From contig DQOT01000202.1 of assembly GCA_015658495.1 (NCBI GenBank), positions 1 to 11,071 of the forward strand: a stretch of 11,071 bases of DNA, read 5' to 3'. Below are positions 7,685 through 11,071 of this stretch, one piece after another. Source of the stretch: Fidelibacterota bacterium. GTDB lineage: Bacteria > Fidelibacterota > Marinisomatia > Marinisomatales > UBA1611. Each line of letters starts with the position of its first letter. Positions within the stretch are counted from its first letter, which is position 1. The notes below the pieces were generated by a model. That model worked only from the letters and a program-made list of their open reading frames with translations. It was not told the origin of the DNA and searched no databases. The position numbers and the translations under genes were made by a program.

Positions 7685-8778
7685 TAAAGGTCGATCTTCG
7701 AAAAGGGTTTTTGAACCGGGCCAAGATCCTTTTCCAATGATTCGATCAATTTCTTTGCGCTGCGCGACAATTTCGTGGGCGTTTCAACCTGAATCTTCAC
7801 CAGTTGATCACCATTGGATCTGCTCCTTAATCGTGGAAATCCTTTGCCTTTCAACCGGAGAACCTGTCCTGATTGAATCCCCGCTGGTATTTTCAACCAT
7901 GCTTTTCCATCCACGGTGGGGATTTCAATCTTACCACCTAAAACAGCAGTGGGGTACGAGACTGCTACTTCAAGCAATACATTTTCACCATCACGGACAA
8001 AATATTCATGATCCCCTTCCACGAACATAATGATCAAATCACCGGGATTTTTCCAAATATCTTCATTCCCTTGTCCATTCAATGTCATGTAATTCCCCTC
8101 TTCAACACCTGCAGGAACTTTCACTTTTATAGTTTCTTCTTTATTAATCATTCCATCAGGGCCTGATTCAGGGGGACGGTTTCCAATTCTTTTTCCAGAT
8201 CCCTCACAATGGGGACACACAGATGTGGATCGCATATGTCCAAGAATCGTGTTTTGGACCGTAGAAACTTGCCCCTGTCCCTGGCATGTTGGGCAGGTGA
8301 TAAATTGAGCGCCTGGTGCGACGACAGATCTCTTGATCTTGATCTTTTTCTCAATGCCTTGGGCAATCTCTTTAAATGTTAATCTCAATTTGATTCGGAT
8401 ATCGCTCCCGTGACCTCGAGATCGTCTTTGACCACCGCCCCCAAAAAAGCTTTCAAAAGGGCTCCCACCAAAAATATCGCCAAATTGTGAAAAAATATCA
8501 TCCATACTCATATGGACACCGCCGCCACTAAAACCGCCGGGACCGCCTGCATCGCCCATCCCTACACCGGCATGTCCAAATTGATTGTACTGTGACCGTT
8601 TTTGATCATCACTTAATACAGAATAGGCTTCAGCCGCTTCCTTGAAATTCTTTTCTGCTTCCTTATCATCAGGATTACGATCAGGATGATATTTGAGTGC
8701 AAGTTTACGGTAGGCCTTTTTGATCTCATCCTGGGATGCGTGTTTGGAAACACCGATTATGTCGTAAAGATCTCTCAT
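7684..8778 (-). CDS. dnaJ: Chaperone DnaJ with only one zinc centre
   Basis: DnaJ delivers unfolded substrates to DnaK and stimulates its ATPase. The 364 residues contain a J-domain at 1-68 with HPD at 31-33, a Gly/Phe-rich linker at about 70-120 and two C-terminal substrate-binding domains. The cysteine-rich region is unusual. Canonical DnaJ has four CxxCxGxG motifs; here there are only two, CPTCQGQG at 162-169 and CPHCEGSG at 188-195. By alignment from memory with E. coli DnaJ these are motifs II and III. Motif I is replaced by a cysteine-free stretch around 150-160 and motif IV by one around 197-213. The reading frame is clean, so this looks like real loss, not damage. Start is ATG overlapping the grpE stop; the TAA overlaps the next start by one base. 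Confidence 0.95.
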   Translation of the reverse strand: MRDLYDIIGVSKHASQDEIKKAYRKLALKYHPDRNPDDKEAEKNFKEAAEAYSVLSDDQKRSQYNQFGHAGVGMGDAGGPGGFSGGGVHMSMDDIFSQFGDIFGGSPFESFFGGGGQRRSRGHGSDIRIKLRLTFKEIAQGIEKKIKIKRSVVAPGAQFITCPTCQGQGQVSTVQNTILGHMRSTSVCPHCEGSGKRIGNRPPESGPDGMINKEETIKVKVPAGVEEGNYMTLNGQGNEDIWKNPGDLIIMFVEGDHEYFVRDGENVLLEVAVSYPTAVLGGKIEIPTVDGKAWLKIPAGIQSGQVLRLKGKGFPRLRSRSNGDQLVKIQVETPTKLSRSAKKLIESLEKDLGPVQKPFSKIDL

Positions 8779-9308
8779 TTTTTATTCACGATCACCTTTG
8801 CGTGGCGTATCACTTTATCACGATACGTATATCCTTTTTCAAAAACATTCAAGATCACATGGTCATCCATGGTCTCATCAGTTTGTGTCATCATGGCATC
8901 GTGAATCTCAGCATCCATTTCCTCCCCAAGTTTACCAAATGGTTTTACATCCAACGATTCCAAGAATTTTTGGATCTTGGCTGCGACCATATTCATCCCA
9001 TCTTTCAAAGATTGGTCTGTTGCATTGGATGAATCGAGCATTCTGCCAAGATCATCCATGATAGGCAGGAATACTCTGAGCACATTTTCACCATCATACT
9101 GGAGTAATGCCGATAATTCATCTGCTTTCCGTCGGCGAAAGTTGTCAAATTCAGCTTTGAGCCGAAGATGTTTATCCTGGGTTTCTTCCAACTGTTTCTC
9201 TAAAGCCTTGATGATTTCCTTGTCTTTTAAAGACTGTTTGGAAACCTTCTTTTTTGCTGCTTTCGATATTGATTTCTTTTTTGATTCTTTTTTTAATGTT
9301 TCAGGCAC
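8775..9308 (-). CDS. grpE: GrpE nucleotide-exchange factor
   Basis: GrpE is the cytoplasmic nucleotide-exchange factor that releases ADP from DnaK. This 177-residue protein has a lysine-rich tail (about 1-30), a long helical/coiled-coil region (about 28-68, including [13 protein letters not shown]) and the C-terminal wing domain with the family signature [17 protein letters not shown] at about 156-172. Length is typical. The start is GTG at 9308, chosen because an in-frame stop lies just upstream and because AGGG sits six bases before it, one of the few plausible ribosome sites in the window. The stop overlaps dnaJ by four bases (ATGA). hrcA, often next to grpE, is absent here, and no CIRCE operator is visible upstream. 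Confidence 0.96.
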   Translation of the reverse strand: MPETLKKESKKKSISKAAKKKVSKQSLKDKEIIKALEKQLEETQDKHLRLKAEFDNFRRRKADELSALLQYDGENVLRVFLPIMDDLGRMLDSSNATDQSLKDGMNMVAAKIQKFLESLDVKPFGKLGEEMDAEIHDAMMTQTDETMDDHVILNVFEKGYTYRDKVIRHAKVIVNKK

Positions 9309-9335
9309 AATACACCCTAAATATTAGTTTTATTG

Positions 9336-9356
9336 AAAAAATTCAGCCCGGAATTT
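9336..9356 (-). terminator. Weak terminator-like hairpin between ftsX and grpE
   Basis: Reading on the minus strand, AAATTC, a six-base loop and GAATTT form a 6-bp stem that runs directly into a T tract. It lies about 40 bp past the ftsX stop, where an intrinsic terminator would separate ftsEX from the chaperone genes. The stem is AT-rich, with only one G-C pair, so termination may be weak or absent. No convincing -35/-10 pair, CIRCE element or heat-shock sigma site was found in the rest of this 89-bp gap. Confidence 0.3.
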
Positions 9357-9397
9357 AAGAATTTGTGTTCAGTCGGTACAACGACAGAAAAGATAAG

Positions 9398-10270
9398 TTA
9401 TTTCAGGAAGCTCGACGCAGCTCGATAACTCCCGATCAATGTAATGACCACAACCAGCGAGAAAAGCCAGATCCATACGACGGGGTCAAAAGTAAGACGA
9501 ATGCCCCAAGATGTAAAATTGGTGAAAATGTAATTGATCCCTTTGACCGACCCTAAAAGAGCAGGAAACACCAAGGCGGATGAAATAAGGCCGATGAGGA
9601 AACCCTCGATAATAAAAGGCAATTTAATGAACATGCTTGTGGCACCGATCATTTGGAGTGATCGGATCAGTTCCCGGCGGGAATAGACAGATAATTTCAC
9701 GGTGTTATAAATGATCAAAACAGCAACAAAGATGATTACGCCAGCCAAGTAAGGAAATCGGTCAATAATGCGCCTGTAATTTCTTTCGATCTTTTTGATC
9801 AGGTTTCCCTGGTACCTGACTTCTTCCACACGATCAATTGACCTAATCTCTTTAATGATCGGCTCTACCCTGATTGGATCCCTACTGGTCCGGGATAAAT
9901 TCACCACGGCACTCACAGGCAATGGATTGTATCCCAAAATATCCATAATATCTTCACCAAACTGATCTTTAAAAATTCGGATAGCATCTTCTTTCTCAAT
10001 GATCGTAGCGGTGCGAACACCTTTGATCGTTTTAATACGATGGATCAGTCCAACGGCTTCTTCGTTGGAAACATCCTGTTTAAAAAATACCTCAATCTTG
10101 TATTTAGACCGAAAATATTGTAATACTTTATGGGTGTTATCCCCGGCCGTAGCCAATAATCCCACAATGAACAGTGCAATAAAAAGAGAAATTATGGCTG
10201 TGAATGCTGTCATTTTATGTCGCCAGACATTCTTTATTCCCTCGGTGGTCAGGTAAAAAAACTTATTCAT
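9398..10270 (-). CDS. ftsX: Cell-division permease FtsX
   Basis: This 290-residue inner-membrane partner of FtsE has the FtsX layout: a short cytoplasmic N-terminus, TM1 at about 20-42, a periplasmic domain of roughly 130 residues (about 43-171), then TM2 (172-192), TM3 (216-238) and TM4 (263-283). The motif YSRRELIRSLQMIGA at about 196-210, after TM2, is the conserved cytoplasmic segment of FtsX/MacB-type permeases. In the known systems the periplasmic domain recruits hydrolase regulators such as EnvC or PcsB; no such partner is encoded here. The ATG overlaps the ftsE TAA by one base, so the pair is almost certainly co-translated. It ends in TAA, followed by an 89-bp gap before grpE. Confidence 0.95.
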   Translation of the reverse strand: MNKFFYLTTEGIKNVWRHKMTAFTAIISLFIALFIVGLLATAGDNTHKVLQYFRSKYKIEVFFKQDVSNEEAVGLIHRIKTIKGVRTATIIEKEDAIRIFKDQFGEDIMDILGYNPLPVSAVVNLSRTSRDPIRVEPIIKEIRSIDRVEEVRYQGNLIKKIERNYRRIIDRFPYLAGVIIFVAVLIIYNTVKLSVYSRRELIRSLQMIGATSMFIKLPFIIEGFLIGLISSALVFPALLGSVKGINYIFTNFTSWGIRLTFDPVVWIWLFSLVVVITLIGSYRAASSFLK

Positions 10271-10923
10271 TACCGTCCCCGTAATACGCCATCTTTGAGT
10301 TCATAGATCGGTCGTCCCCGCCCCTTGATCAAATTATAATTATGGGATGCCATTATGATAGTTGTCCCTGTTTCATGAATCGTTTCAAGGAGTCTTACCA
10401 ATTCAAAAGAAGCGACGGGGTCTAAATTTCCTGTGGGTTCATCGGCAAGCAAAATATCCGGCTCTTTAATAATCGCCCGGGCAAGACAAGCACGCTGCTG
10501 TTCACCACCCGAAAGTTCATTTGGCAAATGATAATCTTTCCCTTCTAAACCCACGAGTTCAAGTGCTTCTTCCACCCTGTCAGGAATTTCCCGTCCTGAA
10601 TATCCAAGGACATGCAATGGCAGTGCAACATTCTCAAAAAGGTTTCGATCGTACAATAGTTTATAATCCTGAAATACCATCCCAATGAACTTTCGCACTT
10701 TTGGGATTTTTCGTTTTGTCATTTTCTTTGATGAAAAACCATTCACCTTAACCCAACCTGCATCCGGCAACAAATCAAAATAGATCAATCGCATGAGGGT
10801 TGTTTTGCCGGAACCCGTAGGGCCAATCAAAAAGGAAAATTCACCCTCCTCGATGGTCAGGCTCAAATTATTAACCCCATTGCCCTTTTGGTGGGCGTAG
10901 GTTACATTTTGGAATTCAATCAT
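10270..10923 (-). CDS. ftsE: Cell-division ABC transporter ATP-binding protein FtsE
   Basis: This 217-residue protein is the cytoplasmic ATPase of the FtsEX complex, which in other bacteria couples ATP hydrolysis at the divisome to activation of peptidoglycan hydrolases. All ABC ATPase motifs are visible: Walker A GPTGSGKTT at about 34-42, Q-loop VFQDYKLL at 83-90, signature LSGGEQQR at 137-144, Walker B ILLADEP at 157-163 and the H-loop histidine at 194. Length matches the family (about 220). It starts at an ATG with no recognisable Shine-Dalgarno; the preceding bases are a run of T. Its stop overlaps the ftsX start by one base (TAATG), implying translational coupling. Identification as FtsE rather than a LolD/MacB-type ATPase rests mainly on the adjacent ftsX. 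Confidence 0.95.
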   Translation of the reverse strand: MIEFQNVTYAHQKGNGVNNLSLTIEEGEFSFLIGPTGSGKTTLMRLIYFDLLPDAGWVKVNGFSSKKMTKRKIPKVRKFIGMVFQDYKLLYDRNLFENVALPLHVLGYSGREIPDRVEEALELVGLEGKDYHLPNELSGGEQQRACLARAIIKEPDILLADEPTGNLDPVASFELVRLLETIHETGTTIIMASHNYNLIKGRGRPIYELKDGVLRGR

Positions 10924-11071
10924 GAAAAAATCAGGTGTGATTTAAGATGCTGAAAATAGGAAAAATACTAGCGCATTGAATGGTTTTTCTTCGGCGAACT
11001 TTAAGAAATTGAACCTTGCAACAAATATGGGGTTTACAATCATTTCCAGTGATGAATTTTTGTATCTTCCG

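Noticed and set aside
7491..8030. 179-codon plus-strand open frame opposite dnaJ and the ComEA-like gene
   Set aside because: It lies antisense to two well-supported genes, its translation shows no recognisable family, and its composition is that of a reverse-complement shadow.
11027..11071. Possible divergent plus-strand gene starting at ATG 11027
   Set aside because: Only 15 codons are visible before the window ends, there is no ribosome site, and the translation matches nothing I recognise. The 148 bases right of ftsE hold no feature I can support; a TATCTTC near the end could be a -10-like box but has no -35.

Overview
This is a gene-dense, moderately AT-rich bacterial chromosomal window. 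Thirteen genes all read on the minus strand, mostly overlapping or nearly touching, and the gene set is chiefly housekeeping. No rRNA, tRNA, CRISPR array, insertion sequence or phage gene is visible, and no stretch of 300 bases lacks a gene. Affiliation is inferred only. Most starts have no clear Shine-Dalgarno, and Obg carries TKSD in place of the usual NKxD G4 motif, as I recall for Bacteroidetes-like Obg proteins. Both points suit the FCB group, perhaps a Marinimicrobia/SAR406-like organism, but this is a low-confidence guess.

Layout in transcription order, from high to low coordinates: (1) ftsE-ftsX (10923-9398), a cell-division ABC pair with a 1-bp overlap. (2) After 89 bp holding a weak terminator-like hairpin, grpE-dnaJ (9308-7684) encode DnaK co-chaperones. 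They run straight into a ComEA-like DNA-binding protein, a protein with a pilin-like N-terminus, a GspL/PilM-like bitopic protein, rsmD (16S rRNA methyltransferase) and coaD (phosphopantetheine adenylyltransferase), down to 3779. Every gap is 15 bp or less, so this is probably one transcription unit. (3) A FmdB-type zinc-ribbon protein and NADP-type isocitrate dehydrogenase (3731-2233), joined by an ATGA overlap. (4) obgE and dprA (2170-119), with the obgE stop abutting the dprA start.

The points most worth a second look are these. obgE is interrupted by a single in-frame TAG exactly between its two domains, and no gene in the window ends in TAG. DnaJ keeps only two of the four CxxCxGxG zinc motifs, consistent with clean loss of one zinc centre. 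A ComEA-like, pilin-like and GspL-like trio of single-pass membrane proteins sits between chaperone and rRNA-modification genes and may be part of a DNA-uptake or pilus-type envelope machine. dprA, another transformation gene, lies in the same window. I see no clearly novel defence or mobile system.
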